Source of the DNA: Bacteroidales bacterium
GTDB taxonomy: Bacteria; Bacteroidota; Bacteroidia; Bacteroidales; F082
DNA length: 20,546 nt
Assembly (NCBI GenBank): GCA_017508895.1
Contig: JAFWRA010000053.1
Location: 1-20,546 of the forward strand
Direction: 5' to 3'
Position numbers and translations under genes: made by a program. Every line of letters starts with the position of its first letter. Position 1 is the stretch's first letter. The notes beneath the pieces are model-generated. The model worked only from the letters and a program-made list of their open reading frames with translations, ran no database searches and was not told the origin of the DNA. Of the stretch, positions 6,616-14,701 are shown in pieces.

Positions 6616-7284
6616 ATGAACACCAAAGAAGCATTTGAAGACCCTCGCATCGTGATGCTGGAAGAAATCATCTTGGATGAGTACGAGCATGGGAAACAAG
6701 TCGAAGCGGAAGCCGTCATCAAGAATGCGCTACACCATCGGTGGATGATATTGCGAGAATTGATGCAATATGACGAGGAAAGCAAAAGGCTGCTGTCGGA
6801 TTTCAACGACAGGATAAAGGCAGCAGCCACTGCCCTCTTCAACAAGACGAAAGCCATCCACGAGGGCATGATGAAACTCTACGACGGCATCGGCGACCTT
6901 GAAATTGAAGGGAAATTGAAGTTAGGCTATACCTACCCCAAAGCGCATCCCATCCAAACCGAGCGAGCGGAAACGATGTGGGAAGTGATGACCCAAGGCG
7001 GCTACGACCAGATGTATTCCACAGAGGGCTGCTCGTGGAGCCTGAGATGGGACCAAAACGGAATCATGTCGGCGCACGAAAGCCTTGAAGCATGGCTCGG
7101 CATGGCCGACGAAAACGACAACTGGAACGAGGGCCTAGACTATGAATGGTCGAAGGACATGCACCTTGTCTATCCTTTCCACAACCTCTATGACAACCGA
7201 CATTTCAGCCTCTATGACCTCGTGTATGTGAGCGAATTTGAGTTTGAGATTTGTATTCGGATGGATGGGGGGCTCAAATATTAG
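6616..7284 (+). CDS. hypothetical protein, third gene of the operon
   Basis: This 222-residue protein is not recognised. The first half (about 1-95) is predicted to be helical and charged, starting with FEDPRIVMLEEIILDEYEHG and continuing through a possible coiled segment DFNDRIKAAATALFNKTKAI. The second half is rich in Trp, Tyr and acidic residues (CSWSLRWDQNG, EAWLGMADENDNWNEGLDYE). There is no signal peptide. It starts 8 bases after the preceding stop, so it belongs to the operon beginning at 4892. No terminator hairpin is evident after it; the following 240 bases are AT-rich and non-coding. Confidence 0.78.
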   Translation: MNTKEAFEDPRIVMLEEIILDEYEHGKQVEAEAVIKNALHHRWMILRELMQYDEESKRLLSDFNDRIKAAATALFNKTKAIHEGMMKLYDGIGDLEIEGKLKLGYTYPKAHPIQTERAETMWEVMTQGGYDQMYSTEGCSWSLRWDQNGIMSAHESLEAWLGMADENDNWNEGLDYEWSKDMHLVYPFHNLYDNRHFSLYDLVYVSEFEFEICIRMDGGLKY

Positions 7285-7315
7285 ATTAAAAAATGCATTA
7301 CATCTAGAAAATCAC

Positions 7316-7323
7316 TATTTTTG
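7316..7323 (+). promoter_or_regulatory. possible -7 box in the AT-rich gap before the nuclease gene
   Basis: TATTTTTG matches the TAnnTTTG consensus but no TTTG-type -33 box is visible at the right distance. It would give a leader of about 190 bases before the ATG at 7526. The whole gap (7285-7525) is AT-rich and otherwise featureless to my reading. Confidence 0.3.
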
Positions 7324-7525
7324 CTAAGTAGTATAGAATTGAAAGTATAACGTATCGTTACCCATCGGTAAAACGCCCACAAATCGAATAGTATTTATAT
7401 TTTTTCAATCCATTGATTAAAAGAACATTACAATATTTAACGAAAAATAATTGAAAAAAATTCAAAATCAGACTAAATAAATTGTCGTATCTGGTTATCT
7501 CATACAAACACTAAAATCTTATATT

Positions 7526-8749
7526 ATGAGAGAGAAAATCATTGGTAAAAACGAATTAGACAGGAATTACATTCTGTTTGGCAAAAAAAACTCAGAGTTG
7601 ATTGACCAGAACAAACCAATCACTTTGATCTGTAATGGCAAAGTTTATTCAGATAAAGTCTTTAATAAGCAGCGTTACATTATTTATGCCAACAAAGAAT
7701 TCTTTGAGGAACAAATGATAGAACTCGGTGATAATATAATCTTTGATATTGATGGTATTAGTAACATTGTTAGAATCACCGTACTCAAACAACAAAGAAA
7801 GAGTGAAACAAACGAAACCAATGACATTGATAAAACTAAAACTATGGATAATAATGAAAGTAAGCCCAGTTCAGACAACCTCAACGTATCCAAAGAAGAA
7901 TTCTTGAAACTAATTGAAGAATTGAGAAATACTTTTAAAGAAAATGAATGGTGCTTCAGAGCTTCCGAAGAAAATGTTCGTACTGAATTGATTGACCCTA
8001 TTTTAAAGGCACTTGGGTGGAAAATGCCTTATTTAAGAAGAGAGTTTGACCACATGGATTATATCCTATGCAATGATAGGTTTTTAGGCGAGGATTCAAA
8101 AAAACTCATAATCGAAGCAAAGAAATATAGAGAACAGTTGCTGACAGACAAGAAAGAAGGCAATGATTCCAAAAAGAACGAGGAGCAAATAGTTAATTAC
8201 ATGAAGGATAAGCACTTCCAATATGGAATTCTCACAAATGGACTCCGATGGTGCCTTTTTGCCAGTAATCAGGGCCATACAAACATAGAATACAAGGGGG
8301 AAATTAACATTCAAGATTCAGAAAAAGAGGTGATTTGGTCTTTTTTTGACGCAATCTTAAACAATATTGATTGTCAAAAAATAGATAGTCTATACCTTGA
8401 AAAGAAAGCGGATGATGACAAGAAGCCTGAATCTATCATCATTGGATTTGAAAAGGTTGGAAACCTAAACGGGATTATTATTGAAAAAGGAGAGAAAAAA
8501 AAGATTTATAAAGCACGGGCAAAGAAGGGATACGCTCATTGTGATGCAAACTACGATACCGCAAGTATTTGCGAAAACATAGGACTCAATTTGGCCGACA
8601 AACAGTTTTTTAGAAACATCGTATCCAATAATTCTGACAGAACACACAAAGGAAAATTTAGTGGAGATTACGGAATATACGAAAAAATAACCCTCATTCA
8701 AGAAATAAACTCAACCCTTGATTTGGGACTTGATATCACGGTCTGTTAA
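7526..8749 (+). CDS. orphan nuclease with HsdR-N-like PD-(D/E)xK core
   Basis: The 407-residue protein has three parts. Residues 1-90 form a beta-rich module (PITLICNGKVYSDKVFNKQR, then IELGDNIIFDID) similar to the N-module of the 5537 product. Residues 91-120 are a polar linker. Residues 121-275 match the type I restriction subunit R N-terminal nuclease fold: ENVRTELIDPILKALGW (149-165), acidic D178 in HMDYILCN, E197-A-K199 in KLIIEAKK, and the Q221-IVNY motif, together a complete PD-(D/E)xK-QxxxY set. A C-terminal domain (about 300-407) is not recognised. There is no helicase domain and no adjacent hsdM or hsdS, so it is not a classical type I enzyme. The gene is visibly more AT-rich than its neighbours, suggesting separate acquisition. 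It ends before an intrinsic terminator. Confidence 0.8.
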   Translation: MREKIIGKNELDRNYILFGKKNSELIDQNKPITLICNGKVYSDKVFNKQRYIIYANKEFFEEQMIELGDNIIFDIDGISNIVRITVLKQQRKSETNETNDIDKTKTMDNNESKPSSDNLNVSKEEFLKLIEELRNTFKENEWCFRASEENVRTELIDPILKALGWKMPYLRREFDHMDYILCNDRFLGEDSKKLIIEAKKYREQLLTDKKEGNDSKKNEEQIVNYMKDKHFQYGILTNGLRWCLFASNQGHTNIEYKGEINIQDSEKEVIWSFFDAILNNIDCQKIDSLYLEKKADDDKKPESIIIGFEKVGNLNGIIIEKGEKKKIYKARAKKGYAHCDANYDTASICENIGLNLADKQFFRNIVSNNSDRTHKGKFSGDYGIYEKITLIQEINSTLDLGLDITVC

Positions 8750-8781
8750 AACATTATATTGCCAACTTAAGCTATATCACT

Positions 8782-8806
8782 CCGCCCAAAACGGGAGGCT
8801 TTTTTT
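8782..8806 (+). terminator. intrinsic terminator after the nuclease gene
   Basis: CCGCCC and GGGAGG pair around a five-base loop with one G-A mismatch, followed directly by a run of seven T residues. It isolates the nuclease gene from the AAA+ ATPase promoter that follows. Confidence 0.75.
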
Positions 8807-8844
8807 CCTCTAACCCCAATTATTTTCAAAACCCCATCCAACTC

Positions 8845-8879
8845 TGCCTAAATTTGGCAGAGTTTTGTTTTTGTTTTGC
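8845..8879 (+). promoter_or_regulatory. promoter with TGCC-N7-GGCA palindrome (copy 2)
   Basis: The palindrome TGCC-N7-GGCA spans 8845-8859, TTTGGCAGAG 8853-8862 and TTGTTTTGC 8871-8879, all at the same offsets as in the copy at 4834-4868. Both copies are followed by a GAAATCAA motif in the leader. The shared architecture indicates common regulation of the AAA+ ATPase and the hypothetical operon. Confidence 0.6.
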
Positions 8880-8906
8880 CGATGAAATCAACAAAACAAA
8901 AGCATC

Positions 8907-10538
8907 ATGAAAGAAAAATCAACCGCATTGCTTGACATCGAAAAGATTGTCAAAGCATCAGAAGACTCCCAAATGAAAGGCCAATTCATGGCAAAAAACG
9001 TACAACCGCTTGAAAGGCTTGCCAACAAATTGGGAATCAGCAAGGAACAGGCCACTTTGTTCGCCATCATCGCCTATTCTTCATATTGCTCCACATGTTC
9101 CCTTTCTGACATCAAACGCCACCTTGACTGCAAAGACCTCGACATGCTCCGGCTTGCTCCCGACCTCAAAGCACTTCTTCAGGCAAGACTCATACGGAGC
9201 AATGGAAAAAGAGGATTGTATAGCGAAGAAAGCTACTACGTGCCAGAATACATCCTAAATTGCTTGTTGAACGATACGGAGATTGAGAAACAAGAAATAG
9301 GCAACCTCAACTTCGACACATTCATTCTGCAATTAGACTCGATATTCAAGGAAAAGGACGAGAAGGATACCTCGTTTGAGTGTTTCATCTATGATGTCCG
9401 TGAACTCATAACGGCCAACCCACAATTGGATTTTGCCACAAAACTTGACAGACTGAACTATAACGACAAAGAACTTGTCTTTCTTCTGAAATTCTGCCTC
9501 AGCACACTCATCGATAGGGAAGAAACACTTGAATTCCGTGATTTTGACGACCTTTTCGACAACGAACGACAAGCAAAGGCAGAGTTTAATCTGCTACACA
9601 ACGGCCAGCATCGGCTCATTAAAGACAAGTTGGTGGAGCCAGCAGGCCATGAGCTTTTTGGCGGTGACACCTTCCGTCTGACCGAACACGGCAAGGAAAC
9701 TTTGTTGCCCAAAAATTGCCTCAAACAGGCGCCTGTTGACCTTGATGAACTCACACCGGCAGCAAGCATTGCCGAGAAACAGTTGTTCTACAATGCGAAT
9801 GACCAAGCCCAAATAGAACGGCTGAAAAGCCTGCTGCAACCGACATCATTCAGCGACATCAGGCTCAGGATGAAGCAACAAGGAATGCGCAGCGGCTTTG
9901 CTTGCCTGCTGTATGGCGCACCAGGAACGGGAAAGACTGAGACCGTGCTGCAAATTGCCCGCGCCACGGGTCGAAACATCATGCAAGTCAGCCTTTCGGA
10001 GATGCGCAGCAAGTGGGTGGGCGAAAGCGAGAAAAGGGTGAAGGCCGTCTTCGACCGTTACCGCAATTTCGTGGAGTATTGTGACAAGGAACCCATCCTG
10101 CTTTTCAATGAGGCAGACGGTATCATTGCGAAACGTTCCACCAACGCCGTCCATGCCGTTGACCAAATGGAAAACACGCTTCAAAACATCATCCTGCAAG
10201 AGATGGAAACACTGGACGGCATCATGATGGCCACGACCAACCTCACTGAAAACATAGACTCTGCCTTCGAGCGGCGTTTCCTCTACAAAATCAACTTCCA
10301 CAAACCCGACCATGCCACACGCCTCCAAATCTGGCAAAGCATGATGCCCGATTTGCCCGAAAACGATTTGGCCATCCTTGCTGAACGTTACGACTTCAGC
10401 GGCGGTCAAATGGAAAACATCACAAGAAAAGCAACCGTCGAGCATATCCTGACAGGCCAAACGCCGAGCCTTGAAACACTCATTGGCCTTTGCGAAGAAG
10501 AAAACATCGTTGAAAACAGACCGAGGATTGGGTTTTAG
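8907..10538 (+). CDS. AAA+ ATPase with N-terminal winged-helix region
   Basis: The 543-residue cytoplasmic protein carries a classical AAA+ module in its C-terminal half: Walker A GAPGTGKTET (337-346), pore-region EMRSKWVGESEKRV, Walker B-type ILLFNEAD (397-404), sensor-1 region MMATTNLTEN (440-449) and the arginine-finger motif FERRF (454-458). This is the FtsH/26S-like substrate-remodelling type without a protease domain. The Walker B carries Asn where Asp is usual, but E402 is kept. Residues about 60-120 look like a winged helix (LSDIKRHLDCKDLDMLRLAP), suggesting DNA or adaptor binding. It is probably a remodelling ATPase; its substrate is unknown. The WYL regulator begins 47 bases after its stop, from its own promoter, and its own promoter is shared in design with that at 4834. 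Confidence 0.9.
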   Translation: MKEKSTALLDIEKIVKASEDSQMKGQFMAKNVQPLERLANKLGISKEQATLFAIIAYSSYCSTCSLSDIKRHLDCKDLDMLRLAPDLKALLQARLIRSNGKRGLYSEESYYVPEYILNCLLNDTEIEKQEIGNLNFDTFILQLDSIFKEKDEKDTSFECFIYDVRELITANPQLDFATKLDRLNYNDKELVFLLKFCLSTLIDREETLEFRDFDDLFDNERQAKAEFNLLHNGQHRLIKDKLVEPAGHELFGGDTFRLTEHGKETLLPKNCLKQAPVDLDELTPAASIAEKQLFYNANDQAQIERLKSLLQPTSFSDIRLRMKQQGMRSGFACLLYGAPGTGKTETVLQIARATGRNIMQVSLSEMRSKWVGESEKRVKAVFDRYRNFVEYCDKEPILLFNEADGIIAKRSTNAVHAVDQMENTLQNIILQEMETLDGIMMATTNLTENIDSAFERRFLYKINFHKPDHATRLQIWQSMMPDLPENDLAILAERYDFSGGQMENITRKATVEHILTGQTPSLETLIGLCEEENIVENRPRIGF

Positions 10539-10564
10539 TATGTCCGTAAAAACCTTTACCTTTG
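10534..10564 (+). promoter_or_regulatory. promoter of the WYL regulator gene
   Basis: TACCTTTG at 10557-10564 is a perfect TAnnTTTG -7 box, with a TTTA -33-like element at 10534-10537 overlapping the ATPase stop codon. Transcription would start near 10571, 15 bases before the ATG at 10586. It shows that the regulator can be expressed independently of the ATPase. Confidence 0.6.
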
Positions 10565-10585
10565 CCCTCGAAAAGCAAACCGTTT

Positions 10586-11482
10586 ATGGACAAACTCATC
10601 AAATGCATCTGGATTGCCAACACCATCGCCGACCGCCGCGACGCAGGCATCACGCTGAAGGAACTCAATGACCGCTGGACGCGGGACGATGACAACGACC
10701 CTATCCCCGAAAGGTCGTTCCATAACTACCGCCAATACATTGCCGATGTGTTCGGCATCGACATTGAGTGCGACAAAAGCCGCAATGCCTACTATATTCC
10801 CCAAGGTGAACGCGAGGAAATGCTCGGCAACGACCTGAAGATGTGGCTGCTTCATAGTTTCGCTATCAACAACAAACTTTCGTCAGACCTTAGCCTGCGC
10901 AAACGCGTTCAGTTTGAGCGCGTCCCAGGCGGCATTGAGCATTTAGAGCCGCTGATGGAAGCCTTGGAGAAAAGCCTTGAAATCGAGATGCAATACAGGC
11001 GGTACTATGGCACCGATGACATCAAACATTACCGCTGCAAGCCACTGGCTATAAAGCTTTTCAAGCAAAGATGGTATCTGATAGCTCTCAACGAAAAGGA
11101 AGAGATTCGTTGCTATGCCTTAGACCGCATCGATACACTTAACCTCACTGAGACCACCTTCAAGGCTCCAGAAGATTTTGATTTGCAGACACACTTCCAA
11201 GACGCTTTCGGCATCTATGTGGAACCAGAGCTGAAGGCAGAAGAAATCCTCGTCAAAGCCGACAAAGACCAAAGCAATTTCCTGAAAGGTTTGCCTTTGC
11301 ACCACAGCCAATGTATCATTGAAGAAACCGATGATTATTCCATCTTCTCTTGGCGGCTCAAACCTTCCTACGACTTCATCCAACAATTGTTTACGATGAA
11401 CGCACATATTGAGGTGCTGGAGCCGATTTCGCTGAGGGAGAAGATGAAAGGATTGCTGGAAGAAATGCTGTCAAAATATTGA
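10586..11482 (+). CDS. WYL-domain transcriptional regulator
   Basis: The 298-residue protein has an N-terminal HTH region (about 1-70, ITLKELNDRW and RSFHNYRQYIADVFGIDI), a central WYL domain (about 135-200, with IEMQYRR, HYRCKPLAIKLFKQRWYLIA and CYALDRI) and a C-terminal WCX-like extension ending RLKPSYDFIQQLF and EVLEPISLREKMKGL. WYL proteins are ligand-sensing regulators, frequently next to phage-defence or DNA-damage genes. The ATG at 10586 is used; an in-frame TTG at 10562 lies inside the -7 box and is rejected. It follows the AAA+ ATPase and is the best candidate for binding the TGCC-N7-GGCA palindromes at 4834 and 8845, although its own promoter lacks that palindrome. That link is inference. 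Confidence 0.9.
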   Translation: MDKLIKCIWIANTIADRRDAGITLKELNDRWTRDDDNDPIPERSFHNYRQYIADVFGIDIECDKSRNAYYIPQGEREEMLGNDLKMWLLHSFAINNKLSSDLSLRKRVQFERVPGGIEHLEPLMEALEKSLEIEMQYRRYYGTDDIKHYRCKPLAIKLFKQRWYLIALNEKEEIRCYALDRIDTLNLTETTFKAPEDFDLQTHFQDAFGIYVEPELKAEEILVKADKDQSNFLKGLPLHHSQCIIEETDDYSIFSWRLKPSYDFIQQLFTMNAHIEVLEPISLREKMKGLLEEMLSKY

Positions 11483-11483
11483 A

Positions 11484-11511
11484 AAAAGGAGCGCCAACCG
11501 ATGCCCCTTTT
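11484..11511. terminator. bidirectional terminator between convergent genes
   Basis: AAAAGGAGC (11484-11492) pairs with GCCCCTTTT (11503-11511) with one A-C mismatch and a 10-base loop. It separates the WYL regulator from the convergent YitT gene, and has A- and T-runs usable in both directions. Confidence 0.6.
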
Positions 11512-11537
11512 CTATATCAATTTGTATTTCAGTAATT

Positions 11538-12482
11538 TTACTCCGTCGGCAAAGCCTTAAATCCATTACCCATAATCTCCGAGCTTTCAATCACGTTGAC
11601 GAAAGCATTCGGGTCGAGGAAACGGAGGTTGGCTTTCAACTTCACCAAATCAGAACGATTCAAGGTCACGTAAATCATCTTGCGCTCGGCACCTTGATAG
11701 AGGCCACTGCCTGCAAACACGGTACCGCTGCGGTCCAAGTCCTTGAGGATAAAGTTGCGCACCTCCTCGATTTTATCGGTGACAATGAAAGCCGTCTTGT
11801 AGCTCTTCACGCCTTCCACAACGAGGTCGATGACCTTGCCTTCGATGTAAATCAGAAGGATGGAATAGATAGGCAGGCGGATGTCCTCGAAAGCAATCAA
11901 AGTAGTGAGTGAAATAATGCTGTCCACAACCATCACAAGCGTACCAAGGCTGATTTTCGTGTATTTATGGATAATCATGGAGATGATGTCGGAACCGCCC
12001 GAAGTGGCACCGGCCCGGAAAATGACACCGATGGCCACGCCATAGATGAGGCCGGAAACGATGGTATTCAGGAAGAAATCGGGCATGAAGTAGCGTTGAA
12101 CGTCACCTTCCAAGAAGAACAACGACGACTGCATCTCCGTGTCGAAGAAAGCGCCGTCATGGATGAGGGGCGCATAGCCCCACCATGTTTCAAGGATATA
12201 GGTAAACACGGGTATCAGGATGACCGAAATGATGGTCTTGATTCCGAATTTGGGGCCAAGGATGATGGTGCCGATGATGAGCAGGGGAATGTCCATGCAG
12301 ATACCCGCAACGGAGATTTTCCATCCCCACAGGGCATTGAACACGTTGGCAAGACCATACACACCACCTGGCGCCAAATGGTAGGGATTCACGAACATCA
12401 CATCGCCAACGGCGAAAAGAGCCGAACCTAACACCAACAAGGCATAGGCAATAATCTGTTGCTTCAATTTCTCGTTTTTCAT
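11538..12482 (-). CDS. YitT family membrane protein
   Basis: The 314-residue protein has the YitT layout: two membrane-embedded DUF161-type halves with about six hydrophobic helices (starting IIAYALLVLGSALFAVGDVM), the glycine-rich motif HLAPGGVYGLANVF in the first half and AGATSGGSDIISMII in the second, and a C-terminal cytoplasmic DUF2179 domain (about 225-305; YKTAFIVTDKIEEV, KMIYVTLNRSDL). It sits in the inner membrane. The function of the family is not settled; a transport role is commonly assumed. It is transcribed alone, converging on the WYL regulator and diverging from the tRNA gene. Confidence 0.92.
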   Translation of the reverse strand: MKNEKLKQQIIAYALLVLGSALFAVGDVMFVNPYHLAPGGVYGLANVFNALWGWKISVAGICMDIPLLIIGTIILGPKFGIKTIISVILIPVFTYILETWWGYAPLIHDGAFFDTEMQSSLFFLEGDVQRYFMPDFFLNTIVSGLIYGVAIGVIFRAGATSGGSDIISMIIHKYTKISLGTLVMVVDSIISLTTLIAFEDIRLPIYSILLIYIEGKVIDLVVEGVKSYKTAFIVTDKIEEVRNFILKDLDRSGTVFAGSGLYQGAERKMIYVTLNRSDLVKLKANLRFLDPNAFVNVIESSEIMGNGFKALPTE

Positions 12483-12566
12483 AACTCAAACAATTATGAT
12501 TCAGTTAATTAAATTAAAATACATGCTTTTTGAAGCGGCAAAGGTACGAAATTTCCAAAAACTTAC

Positions 12567-12574
12567 TAATTTTG
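12567..12574 (+). promoter_or_regulatory. -7 box of the tRNA-Arg / two-component operon
   Basis: TAATTTTG is a perfect TAnnTTTG match located 11 bases before the tRNA 5' end. I find no good TTTG at the expected -33 position. With no separate promoter visible between the tRNA and the response regulator, this one may serve both. Confidence 0.55.
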
Positions 12575-12585
12575 CACCCGAAATA

Positions 12586-12660
12586 GGACCCGTAGTTTAA
12601 TGGATAAAATAAAGGATTCCGGTTCCTTAGCTCAGGGTTCGATTCCCTGCGGGTTCACCA
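12586..12660 (+). tRNA. tRNA-Arg (anticodon CCG)
   Basis: The 75-base gene folds into a full cloverleaf. The acceptor stem is GGACCCG with CGGGTTC (one G-T pair), and the anticodon stem AAGGA/TCCTT encloses TTCCGGT with CCG at 12619-12621. The T arm is CAGGG-TTCGATT-CCCTG. The terminal CCA is encoded (12658-12660) after discriminator A. It decodes the CGG arginine codon. The response-regulator start codon is only 21 bases beyond the CCA end. Confidence 0.95.
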
Positions 12661-12681
12661 CACAAGGCAAATCATCAGGCC

Positions 12682-13359
12682 ATGAAAATCCTTATCATTG
12701 AGGACGATAACAGTTTGAGAGAACTGATGCAACAAGCTTTGGCGGACGACAGCCACATCATAGAAACTGCCGCCAACGCTTCTACAGCCATGATGAAAGC
12801 CGAAATCTACGATTACGACTGCATCCTTTTGGATATCATGCTGCCCGATGGCAACGGGCTTGACGTGTTGCGCCATCTCAAGGACGCCCGCAAAGAAGCA
12901 GGCGTCATCATCATTTCAGCAAAAGATTCGCTTGAGGACAAGGTGACAGGCCTCGACCTCGGTGCCGACGACTATCTCACCAAGCCTTTCCACATTGCCG
13001 AGCTCTCAGCCCGCGTTAAAAGCGTTTTCAGAAGGAAGCAGCAACATGGAGAGAACTTCGTCGAATTCGGCAACGTGAAGATTTTGCCCGAAACGCGACA
13101 AGTCCTCGTCAATGGACAGTCCATAGAACTGCTGAAAAAGGAATTCGACATCCTCCATTTCTTCATGACCCGTCCAGAACGCGCCGTCAGCAAAAGCACC
13201 TTGGCCGAATCCGTTTGGGGCGACTACATCGACCAGGCCGACAACTACGACTTCATCTATGCCCAGATGAAAAACCTGCGCAAGCGCCTCACCGAAGCAC
13301 AAGCCAACATTGAAATCTCAACCGTACACGGCTACGGCTACAAATTGGAGCAGCAATGA
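12682..13359 (+). CDS. OmpR/PhoB-type response regulator
   Basis: The 225-residue protein has a receiver domain (residues 1-115) with the acidic pair D8-D9, phospho-acceptor D51 in LLDIMLPDG, S79 and K101 in TKPF. A C-terminal winged-helix DNA-binding domain follows (about 130-225; LLKKEFDILHFFM, then STVHGYGYKL). It is phosphorylated by the kinase whose start overlaps its stop by four bases (ATGA), giving tight coupling. It starts 21 bases after tRNA-Arg with no visible promoter between them. The PepSY-like exported proteins downstream are plausible targets, a common arrangement in this phylum. Confidence 0.95.
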   Translation: MKILIIEDDNSLRELMQQALADDSHIIETAANASTAMMKAEIYDYDCILLDIMLPDGNGLDVLRHLKDARKEAGVIIISAKDSLEDKVTGLDLGADDYLTKPFHIAELSARVKSVFRRKQQHGENFVEFGNVKILPETRQVLVNGQSIELLKKEFDILHFFMTRPERAVSKSTLAESVWGDYIDQADNYDFIYAQMKNLRKRLTEAQANIEISTVHGYGYKLEQQ

Positions 13360-14633
13360 AACTCTCGCATCGCATCATATTGTCGATTTCAGGGGTGTTG
13401 CTTCTCCTCTTTGCCTTGTGGGCACTTGTCTTCTACCAATCCAGCAAGCGTCGCATCTATGGGCGTATCGATAAAGTACTGGTTGAGCAATCCGACAAAA
13501 TCATCAAGCGGTTTCTTGAAATCGACAGCCTTCCCAACTCCCTTTCAGGGGTTTCGGGGACGGTTGATTTCTCTATCGAGAAGGTCTTCCCGGAATATGC
13601 AGAAAGCCACCAAACACCTGTTTTTCAAAGCAATGAAGAATACATAGATGCCATTCAGAACACGGAAACGGTCAGGGAAATGACGCAGGTTTTCCAAAAA
13701 CGAGGCATCAACTACGAACTAACCCTAACCACCGAAGTTTTTGCCTGGAACAAGACCCTCGACTTTGCCATTTTCAGCATCCTCATCCTCGCCATCATTC
13801 TACTCTTGGCCATCATCAGCATCGTCAGCTTCATTATTGTCAGGAACATGAAGCCCATCTATCGGCTCACCGATTGGCTCAGGCACAGAAAGACCGATGA
13901 AGACATTCCCCAACCCGACAGCAACATCAAGGCACAGGAATTCAAGGAGATAGAATCAGCCGTTTTGGAATCCTCAGAAAAAACGAGACAGGTTTTTGAA
14001 GCGCAGAAAAGCTTTATCGGCAATGCCTCGCACGAGATTCAGACCCCATTGGCCATTTGTCGCAACCGCCTCGAACTTTTGGTTGACGAAACCCAACTCA
14101 CCGAGCACCAACTGAGCGAAATCGAAAAGACATTAGACACTCTGGGCTACATATCGCGGCTCAATAAATCATTGCTCCTCTTGTCGAAAATCGACAACCA
14201 CCAATTCAAGGGGGAAACCGAAATTAGAATCAACCAGATTGTAAACCAAGCACTTGAAAACCTAAAGGAAATCTACGAAAGCCTTAACATCAAGGTAGAC
14301 ATCGTCGAGAAACAATACATCAGAACCCACATGGATCCAACCTTGGCCTCCTCGTTGGTAAACAATCTGCTGAAAAACGCTTTCGTCCACAACAAAAAAG
14401 ATGGATACATCTCCATCACATTGAACGACAACACCTTGTCCGTTGCAAATTCAGGAATCGAGGAAGCATTGGATGCCGATATTGTTTTTCAGACTTTCTA
14501 CAAAAAAGGCGAAAACAGTAGCTCAACAGGCCTCGGCCTCGCCATCACGAAAGCCATTTGCAACGAATATGGTTTTGAAATCAGCTACAAATTCGTGCAG
14601 AACCAGCATGTCTTTAGCGTGAGGTTCAAATAA
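13356..14633 (+). CDS. membrane sensor histidine kinase
   Basis: The 425-residue inner-membrane protein has two transmembrane helices (about 7-27 and 136-163) around a 105-residue periplasmic sensor region, a HAMP-like linker, and a HisKA domain with H226 in NASHEIQTPLA. The HATPase domain shows an N box (LVNNLLKNAFVHN, 335-347), a G1 region VANSG, and a G2 box STGLGLAI (390-397). The first G box is degenerate compared with the usual DNGxG, but N365 and G367 remain. It is the partner of the overlapping response regulator. The signal sensed is unknown. Confidence 0.95.
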   Translation: MKLSHRIILSISGVLLLLFALWALVFYQSSKRRIYGRIDKVLVEQSDKIIKRFLEIDSLPNSLSGVSGTVDFSIEKVFPEYAESHQTPVFQSNEEYIDAIQNTETVREMTQVFQKRGINYELTLTTEVFAWNKTLDFAIFSILILAIILLLAIISIVSFIIVRNMKPIYRLTDWLRHRKTDEDIPQPDSNIKAQEFKEIESAVLESSEKTRQVFEAQKSFIGNASHEIQTPLAICRNRLELLVDETQLTEHQLSEIEKTLDTLGYISRLNKSLLLLSKIDNHQFKGETEIRINQIVNQALENLKEIYESLNIKVDIVEKQYIRTHMDPTLASSLVNNLLKNAFVHNKKDGYISITLNDNTLSVANSGIEEALDADIVFQTFYKKGENSSSTGLGLAITKAICNEYGFEISYKFVQNQHVFSVRFK

Positions 14634-14701
14634 GCAAAAACCCCATTTCAGATTTTTTTCAGAAACATTTCGGACTATTGCAGCCGAAATACGCCTTCGA
14701 T

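Noticed and set aside
7526..8749. Complete type I restriction-modification system
   Set aside because: Only the N-terminal nuclease-like part of HsdR is present. There is no helicase motor, methylase or specificity subunit nearby.
9846..10460. 204-codon minus-strand frame opposite the AAA+ ATPase
   Set aside because: It is a shadow frame over the conserved Walker motifs of the plus-strand gene and has no recognisable features.
10562..10585. TTG start eight codons upstream for the WYL regulator
   Set aside because: The TTG is part of the -7 box TACCTTTG, so it would not be in the transcript; the ATG at 10586 gives the normal family N-terminus.
12586..12660. tRNA as an integration (att) site of a mobile element
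   Set aside because: No integrase gene and no direct repeat of the tRNA 3' end were seen in the window; the downstream genes are ordinary chromosomal functions.
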